Shown: positions 16,268-24,440, counted from the first letter of the stretch. The stretch: DNA of 64,000 bases from Pseudoalteromonas arabiensis (GCF_001550155.1 NZ_LRUF01000026.1:1-64000); one strand, 5' to 3'. Notes: generated by a model not told the origin, from the letters alone. A program made the numbers and translations.

Positions 16268-16651
16268 TTGAATTCCAATGGTTTCTTGTCAACAACTCTT
16301 GTTGATACATTGGATATGAATCTGTCTAAAGAAATTATTAAAGATCTAGTTTTTGTTGTTGGATATAACTATATAGAACTAAATGAACAAGGTACTGGAG
16401 ATATTATTATAACAGCGGGAGTAGTACCAGAAGATTTACGAGAAGTACTAACTATTCGAAATAAAAAGCTTAATGGTAAATTATCAAAAAGGGTTGAAAC
16501 CACCTTCAACACTTTATTAGATATTAAAAGGCAATCAAATATTCTAGAACTTTATCCTAGAGAGATGAGGAAGAGCATTAATGAAAAAATTATGAATAAT
16601 AATATTGATACTTTTTTCTTTAACCAAATCAAGTCAAGAATTATTTGTTGA
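16268..16651 (+). CDS. Unknown small protein of the radical SAM operon, start disturbed
   Basis: A 127-residue product from a TTG at 16268. I do not recognise a family: it is a soluble, helix-rich protein with a beta-like stretch LVFVVGYNYIELNEQGTGD. A much better start exists at 16232: an ATG overlapping the radical SAM stop, with GGAG six bases before it. By coordinate it is in the same frame, but stop codons intervene right after it. The codons past the TTG read as the middle of a protein, not a natural N-terminus. The A run just after 16240 is a likely site of an indel, sequencing error or slippage. It may be translated in full in related strains. Confidence 0.5.
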   Translation: MNSNGFLSTTLVDTLDMNLSKEIIKDLVFVVGYNYIELNEQGTGDIIITAGVVPEDLREVLTIRNKKLNGKLSKRVETTFNTLLDIKRQSNILELYPREMRKSINEKIMNNNIDTFFFNQIKSRIIC

Positions 16652-16719
16652 AAAATTTTAAAAAAATCATGGTTTTTAACATGGTTTTATTGTTTGTAAC
16701 TAAGTTGAGAATATAAAGA

Positions 16720-17385
16720 ATGATTATCGCTATTGAAGGCATCGATGGGAGTGGTAAAAATACTCAGGCTAAGCTTTTGGCAAAAAAACTATCGGAAATC
16801 GGCCACGATGTCGTACTTTTTGGGTTTCCGTGTTACTCGGAAACTTTTTTTGGTGAAGAAGTAGGCCACTACTTAAATGGTGAGTTTGGAGGATTGGATG
16901 AGGTTCCACCTAAACTTGCCTCGATGCTCTATGCTGGTGATAGATTCGAAAAGAAAGGGGATATTCTGAAAGCCCTGAATAATGGTACAGTGATTATCAT
17001 TGATAGATATGTATCTTCAAATATCGCACATCAGTCGGCAAAATTAGTAGGGGCTGAGAGAGTGAAGCTCCAGCACTGGATAGAAAAACTTGAATATGAT
17101 GTATATGGATTACCAAAAGCCAATATCAATATCTTACTAAATCTAGATGCAGTGAATTCATCTAAGTTAGTTCAACTTAAAGACACTCGTGATTACACTG
17201 CGAAAAGTCATGACTTGCATGAGGAAAACTCTAGTTATTTAGAAGAGGTTGCAGTAGTTTATTACTCCATTGCAAAAAATGCTGGTGATTGGAAAGTTAT
17301 TAATTGTTTAGAAGGGAATTCACTGAGATCTATCGAAGATATATCAAATGATGTTTTTTCAACAGTTTTGGAAACGTTAGATTAG
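16720..17385 (+). CDS. Thymidylate kinase-like protein
   Basis: A 221-residue P-loop kinase: IEGIDGSGKNTQAK with Walker A at residues 7-14, VPPKLASMLYAGDRFEKK in the mid-region and IIIDRYVSSNIAHQSAK near residue 92. That DRY-SSN-AHQ block is diagnostic of dTMP kinases. The P-loop neighbour GFPCYSETFFGEEVGHYLNG resembles the archaeal/eukaryotic-type layout, with Cys where an Arg is usual. It is not the housekeeping tmk, which normally sits with holB. As third gene after the radical SAM gene it may phosphorylate that enzyme's nucleotide product (inference). AT-rich. Confidence 0.78.
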   Translation: MIIAIEGIDGSGKNTQAKLLAKKLSEIGHDVVLFGFPCYSETFFGEEVGHYLNGEFGGLDEVPPKLASMLYAGDRFEKKGDILKALNNGTVIIIDRYVSSNIAHQSAKLVGAERVKLQHWIEKLEYDVYGLPKANINILLNLDAVNSSKLVQLKDTRDYTAKSHDLHEENSSYLEEVAVVYYSIAKNAGDWKVINCLEGNSLRSIEDISNDVFSTVLETLD

Positions 17386-17867
17386 TGCTAATTACATTCT
17401 CATTTTGTCTTTGATAGAGTCTTACTGTGTCAGAGATATCTAACTCTAAAAGAAATACAATATATACAACCCGTTAAGAAGATATTCAGTATTCTACCCC
17501 AGTTAGGGGTAGACCGCCTAATACATATGTCTTGTTTGAAGCGAATATACTGTACGGTTGTTAGTAGAGTGGCTAGGGTAAATTTTGTTGATTTCGTATT
17601 TCTGACCTCTTGATGTTTTTAACCTTATGCCTGAAATTATCCGTACTTTTCTAATCTACATAATTAATCTAAGAAGATTTTGTCTAAAAATCAGCTTACT
17701 CTCACGTCTGCTGTTTACTAAAAACAATGGTGTTGTGCTTTTAGATAACTTCTTCGTGCGTTCACGCGAAATAAATTTCACGCCTACGGTGAGGTATTTT
17801 TGACTTAGCGATCAAGCTTGATGCTGGTGGCTTTCGCTTTGCTTAGAGCAACCTACAAAGTTACAAC
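17386..17867. other. Right-hand intergenic region of the insert
   Basis: About 480 bases without a supported gene. It contains an inverted repeat TACCCC AGTTA GGGGTA near 17497-17513, possibly a weak terminator of the plus-strand operon, and the right direct-repeat copy. Near 17760 there is a CACGCGAAATAAATTTCACG patch reminiscent of the palindromic repeats near the rRNA operon. Composition returns to that of the core past 17750. Confidence 0.4.
17567..17578 (+). repeat. Right copy of the 12-bp direct repeat
   Basis: GAGTGGCTAGGG, identical to 13290-13301. The 4.27 kb between the copies holds all five AT-rich genes and no core gene. Confidence 0.45.
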
Positions 17868-17903
17868 AAAAAAGCGCAAGCAGTTTAACTGGTTGCGCTT
17901 TTT
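17868..17903 (-). terminator. Terminator of the serA operon
   Basis: AAAAAGCGCAA and TTGCGCTTTTT arms lie 22 bases past the serA stop on the minus strand. Confidence 0.85.
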
Positions 17904-17924
17904 GATTATTTGATATGCCAATGA

Positions 17925-19154
17925 TTAGTGGAGGATACGTGCTCTGATTGTACCTTCAACGGCACTTAGTTCTTTAAGGGCTACTTCAGAGTGATCGGTA
18001 TCTACATCGATGACCACGTAACCAATCGCTTCGTCAGTTTGTAAGTACTGGGCAGCGATATTAATACCGTGCTGTGCAAACGCTTGGTTAATTTGCGTTA
18101 GAACACCTGGGCGGTTGTGGTGTACGTGTAATAGGCGGCTACGGTTTGCAAGCTCAGGTAGTGATACTTCAGGGAAGTTAACCGCAGTAATGGTTGAACC
18201 ATTATCAGAGTATTTAGCGAGTTTACCTGCTACTTCAATACCGATATTTTCTTGTGCTTCTTGTGTTGAACCACCAATATGTGGAGTCAAAATTACGTTA
18301 TCGAACTCGCGCAGTGGTGATACAAATTCTTCATCATTTGATTTTGGTTCGACAGGGAACACGTCGATTGCTGCGCCGCTTAGCTTTTTATCACGTAGTG
18401 ATTCTGCTAGTGCATCGATATCAACAACCGTACCGCGAGACGCATTGATCAAGATGGCGCCTTGCTTCATTACTTCAAGCTCAGCCATACCAATTAGGTT
18501 CTTCGTTTGCGGTGTTTCTGGTACGTGTAAGCTAATAACGTCAGCACGTTGTAGTAACTGAGTAAGGTTATGAACTTGTGTTGCATTACCCAGTGTTAGC
18601 TTGTCTTCAATATCGTAAAACTCAACGTTCATACCGATATTTTCAGCCATGATCCCTAGCTGTGTACCGATGTGGCCGTAACCAATAATACCTAACGTTT
18701 TACCACGCGCTTCAAATGAACCGTTGGCAGATTTTAACCAACCGCCACGGTGCGCGAGAGCATTACGCGCTGGAATACCACGAAGTAATAATAAGATTTC
18801 ACCAAGTACTAATTCTGCTACAGAGCGGGTGTTCGAGAATGGTGCGTTAAATACCGCAATACCACGTTCACGAGCACCTTGCAGGTCGACTTGGTTAGTA
18901 CCGATACAGAAGCAGCCGATTGCGACTAGCTTTTCAGCTGCTTCTAATACCGCTTCATTAATATGAGTGCGAGAACGAAGGCCTACAAAGTGCACATCTT
19001 TAATGCGCTCAATGAGCTCGTCTTCAGGTAAGGATGTTTTTACGTAATCAATATTACTGTAGCCATTACGCTTAAGCGTTTCTACAGCACTTTGGTGCAC
19101 GCCTTCCAGCAAGAGAATTTTAATTTTGTCTTTTGCTAACGATACCTTACTCAT
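17925..19154 (-). CDS. serA: D-3-phosphoglycerate dehydrogenase
   Basis: First step of serine synthesis: 3-phosphoglycerate to 3-phosphohydroxypyruvate with NAD. The Rossmann motif is GIIGYGHIGTQLG; catalytic residues lie in INASRGTVVD (Arg), the PVEP region (Glu) and LTPHIGGSTQEAQ (His). A C-terminal ACT domain (RLLHVHHNRPGVLTQINQAF) gives serine feedback control, as in E. coli SerA. It has 409 residues. It lies 14 bases after rpiA on the same strand, the common gammaproteobacterial order. Confidence 0.97.
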   Translation of the reverse strand: MSKVSLAKDKIKILLLEGVHQSAVETLKRNGYSNIDYVKTSLPEDELIERIKDVHFVGLRSRTHINEAVLEAAEKLVAIGCFCIGTNQVDLQGARERGIAVFNAPFSNTRSVAELVLGEILLLLRGIPARNALAHRGGWLKSANGSFEARGKTLGIIGYGHIGTQLGIMAENIGMNVEFYDIEDKLTLGNATQVHNLTQLLQRADVISLHVPETPQTKNLIGMAELEVMKQGAILINASRGTVVDIDALAESLRDKKLSGAAIDVFPVEPKSNDEEFVSPLREFDNVILTPHIGGSTQEAQENIGIEVAGKLAKYSDNGSTITAVNFPEVSLPELANRSRLLHVHHNRPGVLTQINQAFAQHGINIAAQYLQTDEAIGYVVIDVDTDHSEVALKELSAVEGTIRARILH

Positions 19155-19168
19155 ATCCTCATTCCTAT

Positions 19169-19822
19169 TTACTTGATTTGCGGCCCATTTTTGGTGCCGA
19201 TAATGACTTTATCTGCACCGCGATGGGCAAATAAGCCGTTTGTTACTACACCCACAATCTGGTTGATTGTTAGTTCTAATTCTTTGGCATTGCTGATATC
19301 TAAATTGTGTACGTCTAAAATAACGTTACCGTTATCTGTTACAACACCTTCACGGTAAACGGGGTCACCACCTAGTTTTACGAGTTCACGAGCTACATAG
19401 CTGCGTGCCATCGGGATCACTTCAACCGGCAGTGGAAAAGCCCCTAATGTTGCAACTTCTTTAGATTCGTCAACAATACAAACAAATTGTTTTGCGACTG
19501 CTGAAACGATTTTTTCACGTGTCAGCGCTGCACCACCGCCTTTGATCATTTCGTTGTGTGGGTTGATTTCGTCTGCACCATCAACATACACATCAAGACT
19601 TGATACCTCGTTAAGCTCGAATACTTCAATACCCAGTGCTTTTAGCTTTTCAGTTGAAGCCTCAGAGCTTGAAACCGCACCAACAAGGGTGTCTTTTACG
19701 GTACCCAGTGCATCAATAAAATGATTGACTGTTGAGCCTGTACCTACACCCACTATGGTGTTTTCATTTACAAACTCGAGTGCTGCCCAGGCAGCGGCTT
19801 TTTTTAATTCATCTTGCGTCAT
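19169..19822 (-). CDS. rpiA: Ribose-5-phosphate isomerase A
   Basis: Interconverts ribose-5-P and ribulose-5-P. Family motifs: GVGTGSTVNHFIDAL near the N-terminus, YVDGADEINPHNEMIKGGG, and ALTREKIVSA. It is 217 aa, like E. coli RpiA. Its start has a GAG-rich site on the minus strand; serA follows closely, so the two are probably co-transcribed. Confidence 0.97.
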   Translation of the reverse strand: MTQDELKKAAAWAALEFVNENTIVGVGTGSTVNHFIDALGTVKDTLVGAVSSSEASTEKLKALGIEVFELNEVSSLDVYVDGADEINPHNEMIKGGGAALTREKIVSAVAKQFVCIVDESKEVATLGAFPLPVEVIPMARSYVARELVKLGGDPVYREGVVTDNGNVILDVHNLDISNAKELELTINQIVGVVTNGLFAHRGADKVIIGTKNGPQIK

Positions 19823-19876
19823 AATTATGTGCTCAGTTAGCTGTCAGAGAGGGCCCATAGTATACAAATAGTTTGC

Positions 19877-20473
19877 TTACCATTGGTAGATTTTCTCTGG
19901 GGTTATAATATGTTTTAACGGTACATCCCACGATTCAATCGGCAATGCTGAAACATGCTGACATTGATGGGCAAGGCCTATCAAAATCGGTTTTTGCCAG
20001 TTTTCTTGGTAATACCGTGCCAACGTTTTGTCATAAAACCCACCGCCCATTCCTAAACGGTTACCTTGATCATCAAATGCCACTAATGGCATAAGTAAAA
20101 TATCAAGCTTGTCTAAAGGACATATTTGACTGCAATTCAACTTGGGCTCCAAGATACCATAGCGGTTTGCTGTCATGGGTGAATTTTCTTCATACCTCTG
20201 AAAGTACAAAGTTGTACCATTGAAGGGGTGAATTATAGGCAGGTATAAATGCTGTTCTTGCATCCATAATTCTTTAATTAACAATGAGGTGTCTAATTCG
20301 CCATCATTACTGAAATAAATACCGATGTGGGCGTTTTTAGTGGTTTTTAGTGATTTTAAGTGTTGAGTAAAATTCACTTTCAGCGCAATTGCTGCATTTT
20401 TTTGTTGCTCAACAGTCAGTGAATTGCGCTTTTTTCGAATGGATTGTCTAATTTCTGCTCGCGTGTTGCTCAT
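19877..20473 (-). CDS. 5-formyltetrahydrofolate cyclo-ligase family protein
   Basis: Converts 5-formyl-THF to 5,10-methenyl-THF using ATP. The C-terminal GMGGGFYDKTLARYYQ loop and the N-terminal RAEIRQSIRKKRNSL helix are the family marks; PLVAFDDQGNRLG precedes the loop. It is 198 aa, the usual size. In many gammaproteobacteria this gene (ygfA/fau) follows zapA and 6S RNA; here neither is adjacent, and a membrane protein gene lies 13 bases upstream instead. Confidence 0.92.
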   Translation of the reverse strand: MSNTRAEIRQSIRKKRNSLTVEQQKNAAIALKVNFTQHLKSLKTTKNAHIGIYFSNDGELDTSLLIKELWMQEQHLYLPIIHPFNGTTLYFQRYEENSPMTANRYGILEPKLNCSQICPLDKLDILLMPLVAFDDQGNRLGMGGGFYDKTLARYYQENWQKPILIGLAHQCQHVSALPIESWDVPLKHIITPEKIYQW

Positions 20474-20486
20474 GTCAATATAGGTG

Positions 20487-21050
20487 TTAACTTTCTAAAA
20501 AAGAGAAAAACTCAGGAAAAAGCTCTACAACGCCAAGAATAGCTAGTAACAAAATCACCATGGCGATGAGTGAATAAAGTAATGTATTAGAGCGTTTTTT
20601 AACGGGCTCTGTTAACTCTTCTTCCAGCAGTAAGTCATCTTCTTGCCAGCTATCTTCGTTATCTTGTGGATTGGTACTCTCACTTTCAGGCAAACGCTGT
20701 TCTAGATCATCAAGCTTTTCTTCAAGGCGAATGAGGCTACTTGTAATGTAATCTAAGGCATCAAAAATGCGTTCATCACGTTGTTTAGCCTCAAGACTTG
20801 CATTCGTTTGTTGATTAACTTGGTTTTGATTTACTGGCTGGAGCTTAGCTTTAATCCCCACGCTTGCCAACAGCTTTGCTTGCTTTAATGCTTTTTCTTG
20901 TTCGCTAGGTGCAAAGAGTGGTTTATGTTCAAAAAGAGTGGCTACTTTATCTGTATTTGTTTTTAATTTTGCTGCAAGTTGCTCAGTAGCGTGTGCTTGA
21001 TCAACACCGGCTTCTAGCCCTGCAAACATCACACGAAATTTTTCAGCCAT
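20487..21050 (-). CDS. Unknown C-terminally anchored membrane protein
   Basis: About 187 residues. The N-terminal 75 residues look like a small folded domain (FRVMFAGLEAGVDQAHATEQ, then ALKQAKLLASVGIKAKL). A Gln/Asn-rich linker and an acidic coiled-coil segment (IRLEEKLDDLEQRLPES) follow. The C-terminus has one hydrophobic helix (LLYSLIAMVILLLAILGVV). I do not recognise the family. The frame opens at a TTG (21065), but the ATG at 21050 has better spacing from its site. It is upstream of the 5-FCL gene by 13 bases, so probably co-transcribed with it. Confidence 0.65.
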   Translation of the reverse strand: MAEKFRVMFAGLEAGVDQAHATEQLAAKLKTNTDKVATLFEHKPLFAPSEQEKALKQAKLLASVGIKAKLQPVNQNQVNQQTNASLEAKQRDERIFDALDYITSSLIRLEEKLDDLEQRLPESESTNPQDNEDSWQEDDLLLEEELTEPVKKRSNTLLYSLIAMVILLLAILGVVELFPEFFSFLES

Positions 21051-21116
21051 GTTGTGATTATCCAATTCCTTAAATCAATGACTTGAGTATATACCCAAAT
21101 AGATTAGTGGATAAAC

Positions 21117-21142
21117 AAAAGCCCGTATAAAACGGGCTTTTT
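21117..21142 (-). terminator. Terminator of the S10 peptidase gene
   Basis: AAAAGCCCG / CGGGCTTTTT stem in the gap between two minus-strand genes, 25 bases past the peptidase stop. Confidence 0.85.
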
Positions 21143-21166
21143 CTTTATAAATGAGTCATCGTCTAG

Positions 21167-22684
21167 TTAGTACTTAGCTGCTTTGCCTTCAGCTGGTAGT
21201 GATTTAAGGATAAACTCACGTAAATCATTATTTGATGATTCAAGATCAGCATGACGTAAATACATCATGTGGCCACTGCGGTAGCCTTTAAAGCTTAGGC
21301 GGTCTTTCATTTTGCCGCTTGGGTCTAATTGCCACATTGTGTATTTAGCATCAAAGTAATTGGTTGCACCATCGTAGTAACCTGATTGGATCATCACGTT
21401 TAAGTATGGGTTTTGCGCCATCGCTAAACGTAAATTTTCACCTGTGTTATTACCAGTACGATCCCAAGGGTGAACATTACCAAATAGGTTGTATTTGATA
21501 TCTGTTTTGTAGTTAAGCTCTTCACGTAGGTAATAGTTAATTGCTGGCGTGAATGAATGTAACCATGAGGTAAGCTCTGCCCAGTAATCAGGTGACTCAC
21601 CTGCATCACGTTTATCAATACCTAAATAACGAGAATCCAAGCGACCCACTGTTTGACCGCGCTCGCGTAATAGTTCTTTCCAGAAGAAATTAGTAGGAAT
21701 ATCAAGGTTGTTTTGTTCAACAAACTTTTCAGATAAGCCTGCGTATTTTGCTGCTTGCTTGATGATTGCGCGTTTTTCATCGGCAGCTAAGAAGCCACCT
21801 TTAGCTATCGCTGGTAAGAACTTATTAACGGTAAACTCTTCAACTTCAGGCAGTAACTCATCTAAGTCTTTTGCTTGTAAGTCTGCACTGAGGGCTTTGT
21901 GGTACCAAGCCGTTGCGGCAAAGTAAGGTAGGCGATTTGCTGCTTCTACCGGGCCTTCGCGTTTAATACCAATTTCAGTTGGTGATACTAAAATAACACC
22001 GTTGATATACATCCACTGGCGGTTTTGTAATTCGTGAGCAAGGCCTGAAACGCGAGTTGTACCATAGCTTTCACCAATTAAGAACTTAGGTGAGCGCCAA
22101 CGCTCGTTGCGCGACACAAAGGTATTTAACCACTCAGCCAAATATTTGATGTCGGCGTTTACACCAAAAAACATTTTTTGTTGGTCAGCTTTACTTGGTA
22201 ACTCTCCTTTATCGTTTTCAAGAACGCGAGAGTAACCCGTGTTTACTGGATTGATGTAAACAATATCAGCCACGTCTAAAATTGAATATGGATTATCTTT
22301 TACGCCATAGGGCTGAATTGGGTAGCCTTCGTCATCAATTTTTAATACACGTGGTCCAGTATAAGCAAGGTGCATCCACACTGACGCAGAGCCAGGGCCG
22401 CCATTAAACGAAAAAACCAGTGGACGTTTTGTTCTATCGTCTACTTTATCGCGGGTATAATAAGTATATTGCAGCGTTGCAACCGCATTACCTTGCTCAT
22501 CCCAAACTGGTTGGGTACCTGTTGTTGCAGTATAAGAGAAGCGCTCACCGTTAATACGTGCTTTATGTTCTGTAACAACACTGCTGTCAACGTCTATGCG
22601 TCGTTCATTATCAGCAAAGCTGGGGGTGCTGAAGGTCAGTGTTAGGGCTGTTACTGACAAGCCAATAAAACTAACTAGTTTCAT
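21167..22684 (-). CDS. Secreted S10-family serine carboxypeptidase
   Basis: A 505-residue exported peptidase with a signal peptide ending in STPSFA (about 24 residues). The S10 landmarks are FSFNGGPGSASVWMHL (oxyanion region), FLIGESYGTTR (nucleophile Ser), SGYYDGATNY (Asp) and GYRSGHMMYL (His), in the correct order. It likely releases C-terminal residues from peptides in the periplasm or outside. It is a single gene with its own terminator, divergent from the GGDEF gene. Such peptidases are frequent in protein-degrading marine bacteria. Confidence 0.92.
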   Translation of the reverse strand: MKLVSFIGLSVTALTLTFSTPSFADNERRIDVDSSVVTEHKARINGERFSYTATTGTQPVWDEQGNAVATLQYTYYTRDKVDDRTKRPLVFSFNGGPGSASVWMHLAYTGPRVLKIDDEGYPIQPYGVKDNPYSILDVADIVYINPVNTGYSRVLENDKGELPSKADQQKMFFGVNADIKYLAEWLNTFVSRNERWRSPKFLIGESYGTTRVSGLAHELQNRQWMYINGVILVSPTEIGIKREGPVEAANRLPYFAATAWYHKALSADLQAKDLDELLPEVEEFTVNKFLPAIAKGGFLAADEKRAIIKQAAKYAGLSEKFVEQNNLDIPTNFFWKELLRERGQTVGRLDSRYLGIDKRDAGESPDYWAELTSWLHSFTPAINYYLREELNYKTDIKYNLFGNVHPWDRTGNNTGENLRLAMAQNPYLNVMIQSGYYDGATNYFDAKYTMWQLDPSGKMKDRLSFKGYRSGHMMYLRHADLESSNNDLREFILKSLPAEGKAAKY

Positions 22685-22925
22685 GTTGATTCCTTATTAT
22701 TCGAGTTGCTGCTATTAAAGAGAAAAGCTCGCTTGAAGACAAACTATTGAGACTAGTGACCAATAATAGCTGTTAAATAGGAAGATTCTCTAAACTGCGT
22801 GGTTAATTACTAAAAAGTACTTTTTAATAAAGATATTTTGCTTAATCATTTAGCTAGATTAAAAAATAACGTATATTTGGCATGTTGGTAATTTGTGTAC
22901 ATCTGCATAGAAAAGAGAAGTTGCA

Positions 22926-24155
22926 ATGCAAAGAGTGTTAGTTGTTGAAGACAGTAAAGTAGTACAGCAAGTGTTACGCCACTTATCTGCCCACTATTTA
23001 GATGTGGATGTCGACTTTGCTTGGTCTTTGCAAGAGGGCATAGATTTAATCGCTGAGCATGACTACACCCTCGCTTTAGTCGACTTAACACTGCCCGATG
23101 CGATGAACGGTGAAGTGGCTAAATACACCTTATCAAAGAATATTCCTACCGTTGTGTTAACGTCTAAAATTGATGAATACATTCGTCAACAAATGCTAGA
23201 ACTTGGTGTGGTTGATTATGTTGTTAAAGATAATCGTGACTCATACCACTATGCTATTAAGCTTGTTGCACAACTACTTAGAAACCATGGTTCAAAGGCA
23301 CTTGTTGCCGATGATTCGGTATTAAGTCGCACCTTGATGAAGCAAATGTTAGAAAAGCAGCTTTTTAATGTAAGTGATGCCCACGATGGTGAGCAAGCAT
23401 TGCAAATGCTCAAAGATGACCCTGAAATTAAGCTTCTACTCACTGACTATGCAATGCCAACGATGGATGGCTTTGAGCTTGTTAAAGCGGTGCGTAATTT
23501 TCGAGGCCGTGATGACTTAGCTATTATAGGTTTATCAGGTGCAGGTAAGCACGGTTTGTCGGCACGTTTTATCAAGTACGGCGCTAATGACTTTTTGACT
23601 AAGCCATTTATGAATGAAGAGTTTCATTGCCGTGTAATGCAGACGATGGAACAGCTTGCCCTAATCGCAGACATTAAAGAAAGCGCATACCGGGATCACT
23701 TAACCGGGCTTCATAATCGCCGTTATTTTTATCAATACGCTGAGAAAATCCTAAAGAAAACAGAACAAAAGAATGTACTGGCATTACTCGATATTGATTT
23801 TTTCAAAACGATTAATGATCAGTTTGGTCACGAAGCGGGTGATCATGCATTAAAGCAAGTAACCACCTTTTTAAAAACCAAGTTCGACGACTTCACAATT
23901 GCTCGCATTGGTGGGGAAGAATTTGCAGTTGTGTTAGACAACATGGACCTTGAAAAAGCAGAAGCAAGGTTAAATAGTTTCAGGGAACAACTTGCGGAGC
24001 ACCAGTTTTCAATTAATGGCGAACCTTATTCACTCACCATGAGTATTGGCATGACCGCATTTCAACATGTCTCACTCACAGCCGCAATGCGCTTAGCTGA
24101 TAAAGCTTTATATCAAGCTAAACAGCAACAACGTAACTGCGTGGTCCGTTTATAG
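22926..24155 (+). CDS. REC-REC-GGDEF response regulator, diguanylate cyclase
   Basis: A 409-residue cytoplasmic protein. The first receiver domain (about 1-118) has LVVEDS and phospho-acceptor Asp53 in LVDLTLPD. The second (about 122-240) has VADDS, Asp174 in LLTDYAMPTMDG and a LTKPF lysine. The GGDEF domain (about 255-405) has DHLTGLHNRRYF and the active site GGEEF at 329-333, so c-di-GMP synthesis is expected. The RxxD inhibitory site is absent: phenylalanines occupy both positions. No partner kinase is adjacent. The start ATG has AAGAGAAG before it. Confidence 0.93.
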   Translation: MQRVLVVEDSKVVQQVLRHLSAHYLDVDVDFAWSLQEGIDLIAEHDYTLALVDLTLPDAMNGEVAKYTLSKNIPTVVLTSKIDEYIRQQMLELGVVDYVVKDNRDSYHYAIKLVAQLLRNHGSKALVADDSVLSRTLMKQMLEKQLFNVSDAHDGEQALQMLKDDPEIKLLLTDYAMPTMDGFELVKAVRNFRGRDDLAIIGLSGAGKHGLSARFIKYGANDFLTKPFMNEEFHCRVMQTMEQLALIADIKESAYRDHLTGLHNRRYFYQYAEKILKKTEQKNVLALLDIDFFKTINDQFGHEAGDHALKQVTTFLKTKFDDFTIARIGGEEFAVVLDNMDLEKAEARLNSFREQLAEHQFSINGEPYSLTMSIGMTAFQHVSLTAAMRLADKALYQAKQQQRNCVVRL

Positions 24156-24301
24156 TATCAATACGCAATAATACTTAATTATTTAAGGGATTAAAGCTGT
24201 TGCTAGCCGATTGAAAAATAATTGCTTTACGACTTCATGGATGCAAAGCAATAACCAAGTATAACTAAGTAACGAGATTTTTGCTTTGCTATAATCAAGG
24301 T

Positions 24302-24370
24302 TTAATTGCTTGAATTGCACCAGTGCTGGTTAATTGTTAAAAAAATGCACCCTTGTGGTGCATTTTTTTT
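24302..24370 (+). ncRNA. Possible small RNA between the GGDEF gene and glnK
   Basis: An extended -10 box TGCTATAAT ends at 24295, and a strong terminator with eight T ends at 24370. Between them there is no ORF. The distance from the GGDEF stop to the terminator (185 bases) makes it long for a simple read-through terminator. A transcript of about 70 nt would start near 24302. No known family is recognised, and no good -35 box was found. Confidence 0.3.
24341..24370 (+). terminator. Strong terminator upstream of glnK
   Basis: AAAAATGCACC / GGTGCATTTTT stem with an eight-T tail. Confidence 0.9.
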
Positions 24371-24424
24371 GTTTGTAAGTGACTAATTGTATTTAACCAG
24401 TTGAAAATAAATAATAAAAAATAG

Positions 24425-24440
24425 TGGCACAAAGGTTGGA
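24425..24440 (+). promoter_or_regulatory. Sigma54-like (-24/-12) promoter of glnK-amtB
   Basis: TGGCAC, five bases, then TTGGA matches the TGGCAC-N5-TTGCA consensus except for GC to GG at -12. It lies about 47 bases before the glnK ATG. Nitrogen-regulated glnK-amtB operons usually have NtrC/sigma54 control, so location and spacing support it. Confidence 0.65.

Noticed and set aside
16652..16719. Repeated CATGGTTTT in the gap before the thymidylate kinase-like gene
   Set aside because: Only two short AT-rich copies and no T-tailed stem; most likely chance.
13290..17578. Prophage or classical integrative element
   Set aside because: No integrase, transposase, phage structural gene or tRNA target is present; only a short repeat supports mobility.
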